From assembly GCF_009833495.1 (NCBI RefSeq), contig NZ_WUWG01000001.1, forward strand, positions 248,001 through 312,000: DNA of 64,000 nucleotides, given 5' to 3'. Each line of letters opens with the position of its first letter. Position 1 is the stretch's first letter. This DNA comes from Oceanomicrobium pacificus. Its GTDB lineage: Bacteria > Pseudomonadota > Alphaproteobacteria > Rhodobacterales > Rhodobacteraceae. Shown here piece after piece: positions 26,457 through 35,938 of the stretch. The translations under genes and the position numbers were made by a program. The notes beneath the pieces are model-generated. The model saw nothing but the letters and a program-made list of their open reading frames with translations, was not told the DNA's origin and did not search any database.

Positions 26457-27986
26457 ATGCCTGACGGCGGCGTAGCGCCGGACGTGCTGATGCACGCCGA
26501 GCGTATCAGCAAATCCTTCGGAACCGTTCCGGTTCTTTTCAGTGTCAGCTTCGACATCCGCCCCGGCGAGGTGCATGCGCTGATCGGGGAAAACGGCGCC
26601 GGAAAATCGACGCTGATGAAGATCCTGTCGGGCTATCACCAGCCAAGCTCCGGCCAGATTCTGTTCGACGGCGCGCCGGTCACCCTGCCCCCCGACGGGC
26701 TGGCCGAAGACCTTGGCATCGTCCTCATCCATCAGGAACTCAACCTCGCTGAAATGATGACCGTGGAGGAAAACATCTTCCTCGGGCGAGAGATCCGCCG
26801 CCGTGGCTTTCTCGACCGCGCGGCAATGCGCGCCGATGTGGCCGCCCTGCTCGACCGGCTGCATCTCGACATCCGCCCGCAGGACCGGATTTCTGACCTG
26901 TCGATCGCCCAGAAACAGATGGTGGAAATCGCCAAGGCGATCAGCCGCAACGCGCGCATCCTCATCATGGATGAACCCACAGCGGTTCTGACGAGCGCGG
27001 AGACCGAGACCTTCTTCCGCCAGATCGAGCGGCTGAAGGCCGAGGGCGTTGCGATCATTTTCGTCAGCCACAAGCTGGGCGAGGTGAAGGCGCTGGCCGA
27101 CCGTGTGACGATCATGCGCGACGGCCAGTGGATCGCGACGCAGGACGCGGCCGAACTCACGCCGGACGCCATGGCGCAACTGATGGTCGGGCGCGAGCTG
27201 TCGGACCTCTACCCGCCGATGCGCGAACCCGATGTCGACGCGCCGGTCATGCTCGATGTGGCAGGGCTGTCGTCACCGGCCGGCGTGCGGGATGTGAGCT
27301 TCCAGTTGCGCCGCGGCGAGATCCTCGGCTTTGCCGGACTTGTCGGCTCCGGCCGCACCGCATTGTTCGAAGCCATTTGCGGCCTTGCTCCCACATCCGC
27401 GGGCACCGTCACGCTCGACGGTGCGCCCGCACGGTTCCACGATGTGGCCGAGGCCCGCGACGCAGGCATCGTCTACCTGACCAAGGACCGGAAGGAGAAA
27501 GGGCTTCTTCTGGACCTTGAGATGACCCCGAACCTGACGCTCTTGGCGCTCGACCGCTTCGTGCGGCGGGGCCTTCTGGACCGCGCCGCCGAAAAGGCCG
27601 GAATGGAACGGGCCGCGCGCCGGTTCGACATCCGCGCCCGCGACCCGAAAGTGCGCGCCCGCGACCTGTCGGGCGGCAACCAGCAGAAACTCCTGCTCGC
27701 CAAGGTGATGGAGAGCGATCCGCAGGTCGTCATCATCGACGAACCGACCCGCGGGATCGATGTCGGCACCAAGCAGCAGATCTACCATTTCATCGCCGCG
27801 CTGGCGGCAGAGGGCAAGTCGATCGTCCTCATCTCCTCGGAGATGCCCGAAGTGATCGGCATGTGTCACCGCGTCGTGGTGATGCGCGAGGGCCATGTGA
27901 CCGGCCTGCTCGAAGGCGCCGCCATCGAGGAAAACGAAATCATGCTCCATGCCTCGGGACTGAAAGGCCGGACCACCCATGACTGA
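26457..27986 (+). CDS. Ribose-type sugar ABC transporter, double ATPase
   Basis: A 509-residue protein with two ABC domains in the RbsA/MglA style. The first has Walker A GENGAGKST (residues about 44-52), Walker B ILIMDEPTAVL and signature LSIAQKQ. The second has the degenerate GLVGSGRTAL and the signature LSGGNQQK with IIDEPTRGIDVG. Start is the ATG at 26457 behind a GGGAG site. The frame extends to 26388, but that part is operator DNA. It overlaps the permease gene by 8 bases. The sugar is unknown. Confidence 0.92.
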   Translation: MPDGGVAPDVLMHAERISKSFGTVPVLFSVSFDIRPGEVHALIGENGAGKSTLMKILSGYHQPSSGQILFDGAPVTLPPDGLAEDLGIVLIHQELNLAEMMTVEENIFLGREIRRRGFLDRAAMRADVAALLDRLHLDIRPQDRISDLSIAQKQMVEIAKAISRNARILIMDEPTAVLTSAETETFFRQIERLKAEGVAIIFVSHKLGEVKALADRVTIMRDGQWIATQDAAELTPDAMAQLMVGRELSDLYPPMREPDVDAPVMLDVAGLSSPAGVRDVSFQLRRGEILGFAGLVGSGRTALFEAICGLAPTSAGTVTLDGAPARFHDVAEARDAGIVYLTKDRKEKGLLLDLEMTPNLTLLALDRFVRRGLLDRAAEKAGMERAARRFDIRARDPKVRARDLSGGNQQKLLLAKVMESDPQVVIIDEPTRGIDVGTKQQIYHFIAALAAEGKSIVLISSEMPEVIGMCHRVVVMREGHVTGLLEGAAIEENEIMLHASGLKGRTTHD

Positions 27987-29004
27987 CCAGACCACATCCG
28001 CGCGCCCCGCATCCGGCGGCTTCTCGATCGATTTCAAGGCCTGGGGGCCGCTGCTGGCGCTCGCCGCGCTCTGCATATTCGGCTTCATCCTGAACCCCGC
28101 ATTCGCGAGCGAGGGCAATATCTCCAACATCCTGACCCGTTCGGCCTTCATCGGCGTCATCGCGGTCGGGGCGACATTCGTCATCACGGCGGGCGGGATC
28201 GACCTCTCGGTCGGGTCCATGGCGGCCTTCATCTCCGGCGTGATGATCATGGTGATGAACGGGCTGGTGGAGACGATGGGTGTCAGCGTCGCGACGATCC
28301 TTGTGGGCGTCGGCCTGTCGGTCTTTCTCGGCGCGATGGCGGGGCTGGCAAACGGGCTTCTGACCACACGCGGCAAGATCGAAGCCTTCATCGTGACGCT
28401 GGGCACAATGGGCATCTACCGTTCGCTCGTCACCTATCTGGCCGATGGCGGAACCCTGTCGCTCAACTTCGATCTGCGCAGCCTCTACCGCCCGGTCTAT
28501 TACGGCGAGGTCCTTTTCGTGCCCGTCCCGGTGCTGGTGCTGGCCATTGTCGCAATCCTCGGCTGGGTGCTGCTCAACCGGACCGCGTTCGGCCGCCATT
28601 GCGTCGCCATCGGGTCGAGTGAAAGCGTGGCCCGCTACTCGGCGGTGAAGATCAACCGCGTGAAGACGCTGACCTATGTGATCCAGGGCCTATGCGTGTC
28701 GCTCGCCACGATCATCTATGTCCCGCGGCTCGGCTCGGCCTCCTCCCAGACCGGCGTGATGTGGGAACTGGAAGCCATTGCTGCGGTCATCATCGGCGGC
28801 ACGGTGCTGAAGGGCGGCTATGGCCGGATCGGCGGCACCGTTGTCGGCGCGATCATGCTGACGACGATCGGCAATATCCTCAACCTGACGGACCTGATCT
28901 CCAACTATCTCAACGGAGCGGTGCAGGGCGTCATCATCATCGTGGCGGTCTGGCTGCAACGCGGCCAGTGGAAACGGCGCGGGCGATCCGGCGACGGGGG
29001 CTGA
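27979..29004 (+). CDS. Ribose-type sugar ABC transporter permease
   Basis: A 341-residue permease of the RbsC family (BPD_transp_2) with about eight to ten membrane helices and the family motif GGIDLSVGSMAAF plus the conserved LKGGYGRIGGTVVGA. It forms the membrane channel of the transporter and lies directly downstream of the double ATPase. GC-rich DNA follows it before the binding protein gene. Confidence 0.92.
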   Translation: MTDQTTSARPASGGFSIDFKAWGPLLALAALCIFGFILNPAFASEGNISNILTRSAFIGVIAVGATFVITAGGIDLSVGSMAAFISGVMIMVMNGLVETMGVSVATILVGVGLSVFLGAMAGLANGLLTTRGKIEAFIVTLGTMGIYRSLVTYLADGGTLSLNFDLRSLYRPVYYGEVLFVPVPVLVLAIVAILGWVLLNRTAFGRHCVAIGSSESVARYSAVKINRVKTLTYVIQGLCVSLATIIYVPRLGSASSQTGVMWELEAIAAVIIGGTVLKGGYGRIGGTVVGAIMLTTIGNILNLTDLISNYLNGAVQGVIIIVAVWLQRGQWKRRGRSGDGG

Positions 29005-29112
29005 CCTCCCCTCCCCGTCGCGGGTCCCTGCCTGCCGACGCCTGACTTACGAGCAACAACCAACAAAGAGATCCCCGCCAAGGGGGCGGACATTTGCAAC
29101 CAGGAGAGTGAA

Positions 29113-30063
29113 ATGAACCTCAAGTCGACCCTGACGGCCCTTGCCGTTGCCGCCGGTCTGACCCTGCCCGGTGCCGCGAGCGCCGAGAAGGTCAAGATGG
29201 GCGTATCCATCCCCGCAGCGACCCACGGCTGGGCCGGTGGCCTGAACTGGCACGCCCAGGAAGCCAAGACCCGCCTCGAAGCGGCCTATCCCGATTTGGA
29301 AGTTGTGCTGGTCACGGCCAACAACCCGACCGAGCAGGCCAACGCGCTGGAAGATCTCGTGTCCGTGCACCAGATCGACGCGCTCGTGATCCTGCCCTTC
29401 GAATCCGAGCCGCTCACCGGTCCGGTGCTCAACGTGAAGGAAAGCGGCGCTTTCATCACGGTCGTTGACCGCGGACTGTCGCAGGACGGCATCGAGGATG
29501 TCTATGTCGCCGGCAACAATCCCGAGCTTGGCCGCGTGTCGGGCGAGTATATCAAGTCCCGCCTGCCCGATGGCGGCGACATCGTGGTGCTGCGCGGCAT
29601 TCCGACCGTGATCGACGACGAGCGTGTGGAAGCGTTCGAGGCCGAGATCGAAGGCTCCGGCATCAACGTGCTCGACATGAAGCACGCCAACTGGAACCGC
29701 GACGACGGGTTCACCGTCATGCAGGATTTCCTGTCCCGCTTCCCCAAGATCGACGCGGTCTGGGCGCAGGATGACGATATCGCGCTCGGCGTGATCGAGG
29801 CGGTCAAGCAGGCCGGCCGCGAGGACGAGCTGTTCATCGTGGGCGGCGCCGGCATGAAGGATGTCATCAAGCGCGTGATGGACGGCGACGAGCTGGTGCC
29901 CGTCGATGTGCTCTACCCGCCGGCAATGATCGCGACCGCAATGGATGTCACGGCGCTTAAATTCTTCTCCAACGCGCCGGTCCAGGGCCGGTATGTGCTT
30001 GGTGCACCGCTGATTACCCCGGAGAACGCAAAAGACTTCTACTTCCCCGATTCTCCGTTCTAA
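29113..30063 (+). CDS. Ribose-type sugar-binding protein
   Basis: A 316-residue protein with a signal peptide ([10 protein letters not shown], cleavage after ASA near residue 24) and the Peripla_BP_4 fold: [30 protein letters not shown], and the C-terminal [11 protein letters not shown]. It captures a sugar or polyol for the transporter. The ligand cannot be inferred. GGAG precedes the ATG. Two hairpins lie after the stop. Confidence 0.9.
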   Translation: MNLKSTLTALAVAAGLTLPGAASAEKVKMGVSIPAATHGWAGGLNWHAQEAKTRLEAAYPDLEVVLVTANNPTEQANALEDLVSVHQIDALVILPFESEPLTGPVLNVKESGAFITVVDRGLSQDGIEDVYVAGNNPELGRVSGEYIKSRLPDGGDIVVLRGIPTVIDDERVEAFEAEIEGSGINVLDMKHANWNRDDGFTVMQDFLSRFPKIDAVWAQDDDIALGVIEAVKQAGREDELFIVGGAGMKDVIKRVMDGDELVPVDVLYPPAMIATAMDVTALKFFSNAPVQGRYVLGAPLITPENAKDFYFPDSPF

Positions 30064-30113
30064 GGTTCCTCCAGAACCTAACTCGGCCGGAGGCGGGTTT
30101 GTCCCGCCTCCGG
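30063..30113 (+). promoter_or_regulatory. Two intercistronic hairpins after the sugar-binding protein
   Basis: A 6-pair stem AGGTTC/GAACCT (30063-30079) is followed by a perfect 11-pair stem CCGGAGGCGGG/CCCGCCTCCGG with a 5-base loop (30087-30113), then TATTTC. The placement between the binding-protein gene and the next gene fits mRNA 3'-end stabilisation or partial termination. Confidence 0.75.
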
Positions 30114-30140
30114 TATTTCAATGATAAATGGGAGGACAGA

Positions 30141-31199
30141 ATGAAAACCATCAAAGGACCGGGACTGTTCCTGGCCCAGTTCGCCGGTGATGAAGCGCCC
30201 TTCAATTCGTGGGACAGCATCACCAAGTGGGCGGCCGAGTGCGGCTACAAGGGCGTGCAGATCCCCAGCTGGGACGGACGGCTTTTCGACGTCGCCAAAG
30301 CGGCCGAAAGCAAGGATTATTGCGACGAGATCAAGGGCGTCGCCGCGGCCAACGGGGTCGAGGTGACCGAACTGTCCACCCACCTGCAGGGTCAGCTGGT
30401 CGCCGTGCACCCCGCCTATGACGATGCGTTCGACGGATTTGCAGCCCCCGAAGTGCGCGGAAACCCCGCCGCGCGGCAGGAATGGGCGGTCGATCAGGTC
30501 AAGAAGGCGCTGTCCGCCAGCCGCAACCTCGGTGTGACTGAACATGCGACCTTCTCCGGCGCGCTCGCCTGGCCCTATATCTATCCCTGGCCGCAACGTC
30601 CCGCCGGCCTTGTGGAAACCGCGTTCGACGAGCTGGCGAAACGCTGGCGCCCGATCCTCGACCATGCCGAGGAAATGGGCGTCGACGTCTGCTACGAGAT
30701 CCATCCGGGCGAGGATCTGCATGACGGCGCGACCTTCGAGATGTTCCTTGAACGGCTCGACAATCACGCCCGCTGCAACATGCTCTACGACCCGTCGCAC
30801 TATGTGCTGCAGTGCCTCGACTATCTGGACAATATCGACATCTATGCCGACCGGATCAAAATGTTCCACGTCAAGGATGCCGAGTTCAATCCGACCGGCC
30901 GGCAGGGTGTCTATTCGGGCTACCAGAGCTGGGTCGACCGGGCAGGACGGTTCCGCAGCCTCGGCGACGGGCAGGTCGATTTCTCCGCGATCTTCTCCAA
31001 GATGGCCGCGATCGATTTCGACGGCTGGGCCGTGGTCGAGTGGGAATGCTGCCTGAAACATCCCGAGGACGGCGCCCGCGAAGGCGCGCAATTCGTCAAG
31101 GACCATATCATCCGCGTCACCGAGCGCGCCTTCGATGATTTCGCCGATGGCGGCACCGACGAAGCCGCCAACCGCCGCATGTTGGGGATCGACAGATGA
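30141..31199 (+). CDS. TIM-barrel sugar isomerase/epimerase
   Basis: A 352-residue xylose-isomerase-like TIM barrel (AP_endonuc_2 family). Metal ligands are likely in CYEIHPGED (E), MLYDPSHYV (D, H), KMFHVKD (H) and VVEWEC (E). Such proteins isomerise or epimerise sugars, keto-inositols or keto-glycosides. GGGAGG precedes the ATG at 30141. It overlaps the dehydrogenase gene by ATGA, so an oxidised sugar is a plausible shared substrate. Confidence 0.85.
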   Translation: MKTIKGPGLFLAQFAGDEAPFNSWDSITKWAAECGYKGVQIPSWDGRLFDVAKAAESKDYCDEIKGVAAANGVEVTELSTHLQGQLVAVHPAYDDAFDGFAAPEVRGNPAARQEWAVDQVKKALSASRNLGVTEHATFSGALAWPYIYPWPQRPAGLVETAFDELAKRWRPILDHAEEMGVDVCYEIHPGEDLHDGATFEMFLERLDNHARCNMLYDPSHYVLQCLDYLDNIDIYADRIKMFHVKDAEFNPTGRQGVYSGYQSWVDRAGRFRSLGDGQVDFSAIFSKMAAIDFDGWAVVEWECCLKHPEDGAREGAQFVKDHIIRVTERAFDDFADGGTDEAANRRMLGIDR

Positions 31200-32365
31200 G
31201 CATCACAGGAAAAAGCGAAACCCGCCCGCCGCGCCTGCGGCTGGGCATGGTCGGCGGTGGCCGCGACGCGTTTATCGGCGGCGTCCACCGGATCGCGGCG
31301 CGGATCGACGACGAGTTCGAACTGGTCGCGGGCGCCCTTTCCTCCTCGCCCGAAAAGGCACTGGCATCGGGTCGGGATCTCGGGCTGGCCGAAGACCGGA
31401 TCTATGGCAGCTACAAGGAAATGGCGATCCGCGAGGCGCGGCTGAAGAATGGCATCGACGCGGTGGCAATCGTCACGCCCAACAATGTCCATTACGAGGC
31501 CGCGCGCGAGTTCCTCAAACGCGGCATTCACGTGATTTGCGACAAGCCGCTGACCTCCACCCTGCCCGACGCGCGCAAGCTCGTGAAACTGGCGGAAAAC
31601 TCGGATGCGGTCTTTGTGCTCACGCACAATTACACCGGCTACCCGATGATCCGGCAGGCGCGTGAGATGATCGCGTCTGGCAAGCTCGGCAAGATCCGCG
31701 TCGTGCAGGCGGAATATCCGCAGGACTGGCTGAGCCGCAAGGAAGAGGGTGGCGAGAACAAGCAGGCCAACTGGCGGACCGATCCGTCCCAGTCGGGTGC
31801 GGGCGGATCCACCGGCGATATCGGCACTCATGCCTATAATCTCGCCTGTTTCGTCACGGGGCTGGAACTTGACAGTCTGGCGGCCGATCTCGACGCATTC
31901 GTGCCGGGCCGCCAACTCGACGACAATGCCCATGTGATGCTGCGCTTCAAGGGCGGCGCCAAGGGCATGCTCTGGTCGAGCCAGGTTGCGCCGGGCAACG
32001 AGAACGGCCTGCGCCTGCGCGTCTATGGCGAAAATGGCGGTCTGGAGTGGAAGCAGGAGGACCCGAACTACCTCTGGTACACGCCGCTTGGCGAGCCGAA
32101 ACAGCTCATCACGCGGGGCGGTGCCGGGGCCGGTGACGCGGCAGCCCGCGTGTCGCGCATCCCCGGTGGCCATCCCGAAGGCTATCTCGAAGGGTTCGCG
32201 ACCATTTATGCGGAAGCCGCCCGTGCCATCCGCGCCCATGATGCGGGCGAGGCGCAGCCCGACGATGTGGTCTTCCCCACGGTTCAGGACGGGCTTGCGG
32301 GCATGCTCTTCGTCGATGCCTGCGTCCGCTCGTCCAAGCGGAACGGGGCCTGGATTTCGGTCTGA
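31196..32365 (+). CDS. Gfo/Idh/MocA-family NAD(P)-dependent oxidoreductase
   Basis: A 389-residue dehydrogenase with the Rossmann-type start LRLGMVGGGRDAFIGGVHR and the catalytic-lysine motif CDKPLTSTLPDA near residue 118. The C-terminal alpha/beta domain includes GDIGTHAYNL near residue 206. This family oxidises sugars, inositol or glycosides. It is the last gene of the operon and is followed by a strong terminator. Together with the isomerase it probably handles the imported compound; the reaction itself is unknown. Confidence 0.88.
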   Translation: MSITGKSETRPPRLRLGMVGGGRDAFIGGVHRIAARIDDEFELVAGALSSSPEKALASGRDLGLAEDRIYGSYKEMAIREARLKNGIDAVAIVTPNNVHYEAAREFLKRGIHVICDKPLTSTLPDARKLVKLAENSDAVFVLTHNYTGYPMIRQAREMIASGKLGKIRVVQAEYPQDWLSRKEEGGENKQANWRTDPSQSGAGGSTGDIGTHAYNLACFVTGLELDSLAADLDAFVPGRQLDDNAHVMLRFKGGAKGMLWSSQVAPGNENGLRLRVYGENGGLEWKQEDPNYLWYTPLGEPKQLITRGGAGAGDAAARVSRIPGGHPEGYLEGFATIYAEAARAIRAHDAGEAQPDDVVFPTVQDGLAGMLFVDACVRSSKRNGAWISV

Positions 32366-32388
32366 ACCGAACAGTGTTTCGGCACATG

Positions 32389-32418
32389 CGCCCGCCGGTT
32401 TCCGGCGGGCGTTTTCTT
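32389..32418 (+). terminator. Rho-independent terminator of the sugar operon
   Basis: A perfect 10-pair stem CGCCCGCCGG/CCGGCGGGCG with a TTT loop is followed by TTTTCTT. It closes the ribose-type/Gfo-Idh operon about 24 bases after the stop, and the convergent DMT transporter gene ends 6 bases away. Confidence 0.93.
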
Positions 32419-32423
32419 ATGCC

Positions 32424-33326
32424 CTAGCCCGGGGCCTTCAGCCCGATCAGGATCAGGATCGCTGACAGGATAAGCGCCATCCCGAACCATTCGTTGCGGC
32501 TGATCCTCTCGCCGAAGAACAGGTAGGAGGCCGCGATGGAGAAGACGAGCTCGATCTGCCCAAGCGCCTTCACATAGGCCACGTTCTGCATCGCCATCGC
32601 AGTGAACCAGCCAAGCGAACCGAGCATGCCGGTCAGGCCGACGAGCGAGGCTTTCGGCCAGACTGACAGGACCTTGCGTGCCTGCCCCGGTTCGCGCCAC
32701 TGCATCCAGAAGAACATGCCGATCGTCTGCGCGGTGGTGACGAAGGCCAGCGTGACGGCGGCACGGATGAAACTGTCCCCGCCGTCGAGCGCCAGCGCCG
32801 CACCGCGATACCCGATCCCCGAGACCCCGAAAATCGCTCCGGCCGCCAGCCCGACGAGCGCGGAGCGGCTGAACATGTGACGCAGGCCCGGGCGCTCCGA
32901 CGGACCGGACAGCAGGATCACGCCCACAAGGCTGACAATGATCGCGAAAATGCCCGCCGTCCCCACCCTGTCGCCCAGCACGACGGCGCCGATGATCGCG
33001 GCCTGCACCGTCTCGGTTTTCTTCAGCGTGATGCCGACCGCGAAATTGCGCAGCCCGAACAGATAGACCACGAGCGAGGTTGCCACGATCTGCGCCAGTC
33101 CGCCCGTCAGCGCGAAGGCGAAGAACCGGCCGTTCAGACCGGGCATCGCGTAGCCGCCAATGGTGATCATGCCGATCAGGAACAGCACTGCGAGCGGCGC
33201 GGCATAGAGGAACCGCGACCATGTCGCGCCCAATGTGCTCAGCTGCCCCTTGAGGATTTTCTGCAGCACGAACCGCAGGTTCTGGAAGAACGCCGCGGCG
33301 ATGGTGATCGGAATCCAGAGTTCCAA
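32424..33326 (-). CDS. DMT-superfamily (EamA) transporter, TTG start
   Basis: A 300-residue membrane protein with ten predicted helices in two EamA halves (LALTGGLAQIVATSLVVYLFGLR and a second half ending WFGMALILSAILILIGL). The only start that fits is TTG at 33326, preceded by AAGGA at about 7 bases; no ATG lies nearby in this frame. It comes last behind the GH42 gene of the galactoside island and may export or import a related metabolite. The substrate is unknown. Confidence 0.75.
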   Translation of the reverse strand: MELWIPITIAAAFFQNLRFVLQKILKGQLSTLGATWSRFLYAAPLAVLFLIGMITIGGYAMPGLNGRFFAFALTGGLAQIVATSLVVYLFGLRNFAVGITLKKTETVQAAIIGAVVLGDRVGTAGIFAIIVSLVGVILLSGPSERPGLRHMFSRSALVGLAAGAIFGVSGIGYRGAALALDGGDSFIRAAVTLAFVTTAQTIGMFFWMQWREPGQARKVLSVWPKASLVGLTGMLGSLGWFTAMAMQNVAYVKALGQIELVFSIAASYLFFGERISRNEWFGMALILSAILILIGLKAPG

Positions 33327-33394
33327 GGGGCATCCTTTCGGGCAGGGTCGGTCGATTTACCGCCGCCCCTGCCCCAAGGGCAAGGTTCTTCTCC

Positions 33395-35323
33395 TCAGAG
33401 GTCGGTCCAGGCCACGCCCGCCGGGGCGATTTCGGTGCCGAACCCGTCAAGACCGGCAATCCCGCTCAGAGATTGTGTGCTGGCTTCGTAGTTGAAGAGG
33501 TAGCGCCGTCCGCCGCTGTCGCGGATACGCAGCCCCTCGGGCAGGTCGAGCGTTTGAAGCCCTGCGGCATCGGTAACGCGCCCGACAATGCGGCGCATCG
33601 CATCCGGATCGGCCCAGCCGCCGCAATACCAGAGGTTGCCGCTGCGCATCAGCGCGGGCAGGCCGTCCTCGGCACGTTCCACGACCTCTGCCGTGCCTTC
33701 CAGTTCTTCGCGCCAGAAGCGGAAGGCACCGCCGTCGGCCAGCGCGACAGGTGCGTCGGGCCGCAGGCTTTCCACCCGAGAGACGGTCACGTCGATGCCC
33801 GGCAAGGCGGGCGGCAGCGGAACCGGAATGGACATTTCAGCGGTTTTCGACCCGGTGCGCGGGCCGAGCAGCGCCTGCCCCTCGAACGTCGCCAGCGCGT
33901 CGAGGAACGCCGGGCGCCAGTGGAGCATGCCGGGTGCGGCGACCATCTTGTAGGCCGACAGATCGGCCACATCGGGCGGCAGGATGTCGACCGACAGGCC
34001 CGCGCGGCGCAGCGCGCGATAGGTCTCGAAGACCAGCCGGAAATAGTCGAACTCGATGCTCTGCGGCTGCGTGGCCCAGGCCCATGCGGCCTCATAGTCG
34101 AAGACGAGGCCAACCGGCGCGTCCGCACATCCCGCCTCGGGCGCATCCTGCAACTCCCTGGCAACTTGCGCGGCATCGGCGAGCGCGGGTGCGGGCGCGC
34201 TGTCGGGGCGCAACAGGCCGGCATGCATCTGCTCCTGCGCATAAGGGGCCTGCCGCCAGCGGAAATAGCAGACGGTTTCGGCCCCGTGTGCAAAGGCTTC
34301 CCAGGCCCAGAGCCGCGGCATGCCCTTCAACGGGGCGGGGTTGTGCGGCGCCCAGTTCACCGGACCGGGCTGCTGTTCCATGATCCACCAGCGCCCCTTG
34401 CCGGTCGCGCGGTAGAGGTCATGGTGGAAGGCCTGAAAGTCCGGATCGCCCTGCCGCATGTACCGGCGTTTCCACGCGTCACCCTCGTCGGAGCGCAGGT
34501 CGAGGAAGCCGAGCGGATAGCTGTCCCAACTCGCGATATCGAGGTCTTCGCCCACCGCGAAGTGGTCGAACTCGACCGTGCGGCCCATGAAATTGTGGAT
34601 GATCGGCGCGGCGCTGTGCGCGCGGATGATCTCGGTCTGAATGCGATTGAAGGCGACGACCTGATCCGAAGAAAAACGCTTGAAGTCGAGCACATGTGCC
34701 GGGTTCGGCTCGGTCACGGTCAGGTTCGGCACGTCGATCTCGCCATAGGTGCGATATTCCATCGACCAGAAGACATTGCCCCACGCCTTGTTGAGGTTGT
34801 CGATCTGTCCGTAGCGGTCCGACAGCCAGTTGCGGAAGCCCGCCCGCGCCGCGTCGGAATAGGAATAGGTCGTGTCATGGCACCCGAATTCATTGTCGGT
34901 CTGCCACGCGGCGACATGCGGGTTCTGCCCGTAGCGTTCGGCGAGGATCCGGGTGATCCGCGCGCTTTCCTCGCGATAGCCCTCGTGGGAGAAACAATAG
35001 TGCCGACGCGAGCCGAAACCGCGCGGGCGGCCTTCTGCGTCAAGCGCCAGCATGTCGGGGTGGCGCTCCAGCATCCAGCGCGGCGGGGTCGCGGTGGGCG
35101 TCCCCATTACGACCTTCAGCCCTGCCTGTCCGAGGATTTCGATCGCGCGGTCGAGCCAGTCGAGATCGAGCGTGCCGGGCACGGGTTCCATCCGCGACCA
35201 TGCAAATTCGCCGATCCGGACCCATGTCAGGCCGGTTTCGGCCATGCGGACCGCATCCTCGGCCCAGATTTCCTCGGGCCAATGTTCGGGATAGTAGCAA
35301 ACCCCAAGCGCGCGTTTCACCAT
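33395..35323 (-). CDS. Beta-galactosidase, GH42
   Basis: A 642-residue family 42 glycoside hydrolase that hydrolyses terminal beta-galactosides. The N-terminus GVCYYPEHWPEE is typical. The acid/base glutamate is E145 in TDNEFG and the nucleophile E316 in WWIMEQQPG, matching the spacing known in Thermus A4 enzyme (E141/E312). The start is the ATG at 35323, set 8 bases from AAAGGA. A GTG at 35329 overlaps the aldolase stop but sits only 2 bases from the ribosome site. There is no signal peptide, so substrates are imported first. Confidence 0.92.
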   Translation of the reverse strand: MVKRALGVCYYPEHWPEEIWAEDAVRMAETGLTWVRIGEFAWSRMEPVPGTLDLDWLDRAIEILGQAGLKVVMGTPTATPPRWMLERHPDMLALDAEGRPRGFGSRRHYCFSHEGYREESARITRILAERYGQNPHVAAWQTDNEFGCHDTTYSYSDAARAGFRNWLSDRYGQIDNLNKAWGNVFWSMEYRTYGEIDVPNLTVTEPNPAHVLDFKRFSSDQVVAFNRIQTEIIRAHSAAPIIHNFMGRTVEFDHFAVGEDLDIASWDSYPLGFLDLRSDEGDAWKRRYMRQGDPDFQAFHHDLYRATGKGRWWIMEQQPGPVNWAPHNPAPLKGMPRLWAWEAFAHGAETVCYFRWRQAPYAQEQMHAGLLRPDSAPAPALADAAQVARELQDAPEAGCADAPVGLVFDYEAAWAWATQPQSIEFDYFRLVFETYRALRRAGLSVDILPPDVADLSAYKMVAAPGMLHWRPAFLDALATFEGQALLGPRTGSKTAEMSIPVPLPPALPGIDVTVSRVESLRPDAPVALADGGAFRFWREELEGTAEVVERAEDGLPALMRSGNLWYCGGWADPDAMRRIVGRVTDAAGLQTLDLPEGLRIRDSGGRRYLFNYEASTQSLSGIAGLDGFGTEIAPAGVAWTDL

Positions 35324-35325
35324 AG

Positions 35326-35937
35326 TCACTGTCCTTTGCTGGCGGCATCATAGGCCGCAACGATATCCTCTGCCGCGCGGCGCACCTGGCTCGCACCGCG
35401 GCCGGCCTTGTAGAGCGCGGAGCCGAGCCCGAACCCATCGGCGCTCGCAGCCATCCATTCCCCGAAATTCGACGCACCCGCCCCGCCAACGGCGAGCATG
35501 AGCGTGCCCGACGGCATCACCGCGCGCAGCGCCTTCAAACCGCGCGGCTCCAGCACTTCGGCGGGAAAGAGCTTCAGCGCATCCGCGCCCGCGTCGAGCG
35601 CCGCAAAACATTCCGAGGCCGTGAAGACCCCGGGATAGGAGCCGAGACCGCGCGCCTTGGTCCGGCGGATCACGGCCGGCACGCAATTGGGCGACACGAT
35701 GAACTGGCCCCCCGCGTCGGCAACGGCGTCGACCTCCGCCTCTGTCAGAACGGTGCCGGCGCCGATTTCGGCCCGCCCTGCCAGGGCCGCGGCCATCCGC
35801 GCGATACTGTCGAGCGGATCGGGCGAGTTCAGCGGCACCTCGATCCGGGTGATCCCCGCTTCGGCAATGGTCGTGGCGATCTCCACCGCTTCCTCCGGGC
35901 GGACGCCGCGCAGGATGGCGATCAGGTTGCGGGTCAT
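35326..35937 (-). CDS. dgoA: 2-dehydro-3-deoxy-6-phosphogalactonate aldolase
   Basis: A 203-residue class I aldolase with the EDD/DgoA pattern: AILRGVRPEEAVEIA, then GITRIEVPLNSPDPLDSI, GAGTVLTEAEVDAVADAGGQFIVSPN and LKLFPAEVLEPRGLKAL, with the Schiff-base lysine in LKLFPAE. It splits KDPGal into pyruvate and glyceraldehyde-3-phosphate. One base separates the kinase stop from its ATG (TGACATG). Confidence 0.9.
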   Translation of the reverse strand: MTRNLIAILRGVRPEEAVEIATTIAEAGITRIEVPLNSPDPLDSIARMAAALAGRAEIGAGTVLTEAEVDAVADAGGQFIVSPNCVPAVIRRTKARGLGSYPGVFTASECFAALDAGADALKLFPAEVLEPRGLKALRAVMPSGTLMLAVGGAGASNFGEWMAASADGFGLGSALYKAGRGASQVRRAAEDIVAAYDAASKGQ

Positions 35938-35938
35938 G

